Shown one piece after another: positions 4,883 through 5,431 of a stretch of DNA of 5,431 bases. Within the stretch, counting starts at the first letter, position 1; every line of letters begins with the position of its first letter. A program made the translations under genes and the position numbers. The DNA is from Chloroflexia bacterium (GTDB lineage Bacteria > Chloroflexota > Chloroflexia > QHBQ01 > JADMIH01): NCBI GenBank assembly GCA_025927935.1, contig JAICKM010000494.1, forward strand, positions 1-5,431. The letters are read 5' to 3'. The notes under the pieces are model-generated. The model was not told the DNA's origin. It saw nothing but the letters and a program-made list of their open reading frames with translations, and searched no databases.

Positions 4883-5288
4883 TACAACATCATGCAGTTT
4901 GTGAAAGAAGAGCACAGCGCCATCCATGACGGCAAGAGTTCAGGGATAATGAACCCAATGTGAGCCGGCATGGGCAAATGATCGGAGTTACACGGTGGGG
5001 CGAAATGGGTGGGGTTCGGAGCCGGCAGGATCTTTCGCCGGGGTTGCTCCGATGCGAAGCGAGCTTGTAAACGCCACATGTTTCAATGGTGTCTCAGCGG
5101 TGCATATGGGGGTAGAATGAGCAAACATGTCACCAGGGGTGAAGTACCAGCGGTTGCAGTTTTATTAAAACCTATGTATTATTATTCGTAGTTTAACCGG
5201 AGCGAAGTACCAAATACCACCCGCGGCAAGCCGCAGAGTTAGCGACACACTACGTGTGACTATCTTCAGGATGACATGACCGACTTTG
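4883..5288. other. AT-richer intergenic region without a supported gene
   Basis: About 400 bases lie between the repeat array and the end of the alpha/beta hydrolase gene. Short open frames here have no recognisable motif, no good ribosome-binding site and codon use unlike the neighbours. Visible structures are a nested inverted repeat at 5016-5052, a small GTTCA/TGAAC repeat near 4937-4955, the palindrome-like GTTTTATTAAAAC at 5159-5171, GAAGTACCA repeated at 5141 and 5204, and small stems CACAC/GTGTG and GCGG/CCGC between 5220 and 5265. No T-run follows any stem in the direction needed for a hydrolase terminator. No tRNA, rRNA or CRISPR pattern is seen. Confidence 0.5.
5016..5052. repeat. 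Nested inverted repeat (strong hairpin)
   Basis: TCGGAGC (5016-5022) pairs perfectly with GCTCCGA (5046-5052). Inside it CGGC (5023-5026) pairs with GCCG (5037-5040) around a 10-base loop, leaving GGGTT as a bulge on one side. It would fold in RNA from either strand. It is not followed by a T-run and matches no RNA family recognised here. Confidence 0.4.
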
Positions 5289-5431
5289 TTAAACAACTTC
5301 CAGAAGTAAATCGGCCAGTTCTCGCGGCATGGTGATCATGGCATCATGGCCCGTTGGCAACTGTCGCAGACGCCACCCCGCTTCCGTTGGAGGAAGTGCT
5401 CTCCGCGCCACTAGATGACGCATGAGTGAGA
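5289..5431 (-). CDS. Alpha/beta hydrolase, C-terminal end (partial, runs off the window)
   Basis: Only the last 46 codons and the TAA stop are inside the window; the gene begins beyond base 5431. The visible end reads A-G-W-R-L-R-Q-L-P-T-G-H-D-A-M followed by an amphipathic helix, P-R-E-L-A-D-L-L-L. This is the usual ending of small alpha/beta hydrolases of the esterase type related to plant methylesterases: the strand before G-H-D, then the catalytic histidine (residue 28 of the visible part), then the last helix. The nucleophile and acid of the triad lie outside. It is on the same strand as the phosphoesterase gene but about 500 bases upstream of that gene's promoter, so it is probably a separate transcription unit. 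The family call rests on one short stretch. Confidence 0.65.
   Translation of the reverse strand, partial: SLMRHLVARRALPPTEAGWRLRQLPTGHDAMITMPRELADLLLEVV

Noticed and set aside
4667..5191. Short frames at minus 4667-4927, minus 4867-5079 and plus 5009-5191
   Set aside because: They lack convincing ribosome-binding sites and recognisable motifs, and their codon use is unlike the real genes. The first overlaps the promoter and aptamer.
5222..5265. Small stems CACAC/GTGTG and GCGG/CCGC as a terminator of the alpha/beta hydrolase gene
   Set aside because: Neither stem is followed on the minus strand by a T-run, and both are only 4-5 bp long.
5276..5338. A plus-strand mini-ORF of about 19 codons near 5276
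   Set aside because: It is mostly antisense to the hydrolase coding end and has no distinctive features.

Overview
The window reads as a GC-rich bacterial chromosome fragment, most likely from the Chloroflexota. That placement is an inference. It rests on the paired 'P-x-T-G-k-x-x-x-G-P-F-x-x-Y-W ... G-Y-P-x-S-E/D' repeats and the long Thr/Pro/Arg/Ala linkers of the secreted proteins, both common in that phylum, and on strong G/C third-position bias in the coding DNA.

Layout: (1) 44-1159, plus strand, a polytopic membrane protein of the DUF1624 / heparan-alpha-glucosaminide N-acetyltransferase-like family. A TATAAT box sits so close to its ATG that the mRNA is probably leaderless. (2) 1239-2306, minus strand, a secreted protein with two GYP-type repeats followed by an intradiol-dioxygenase-like domain that keeps all four expected iron ligands; it converges on gene 1. 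(3) 2508-4505, minus strand, a secreted two-domain protein: an N-terminal phosphoesterase (alkaline phosphatase superfamily) domain, a Thr/Pro linker and a C-terminal GH99-like glycosidase domain. (4) 4506-4882, a long control region for gene 3, and by read-through possibly gene 2. Read on the minus strand it holds a phased direct-repeat array, a near-consensus sigma70-type promoter (TTGACA-17-CATAAT), a class I cyclic di-GMP (GEMM) riboswitch aptamer, a textbook intrinsic terminator, a hairpin and a Shine-Dalgarno site. (5) 4883-5288, AT-richer intergenic DNA with hairpins and short repeats but no convincing gene. (6) 5289-5431, minus strand, the C-terminal end of an alpha/beta hydrolase that runs off the window.

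The most interesting reading is that a second messenger normally tied to the switch between motile and surface-attached life controls, through a transcription-terminating riboswitch, an exported phosphoesterase/glycosidase fusion and perhaps an exported dioxygenase-like protein. This could be a matrix-remodelling or nutrient-scavenging set. The riboswitch and terminator are seen directly in the sequence; the shared regulation and the biological role are inferred.
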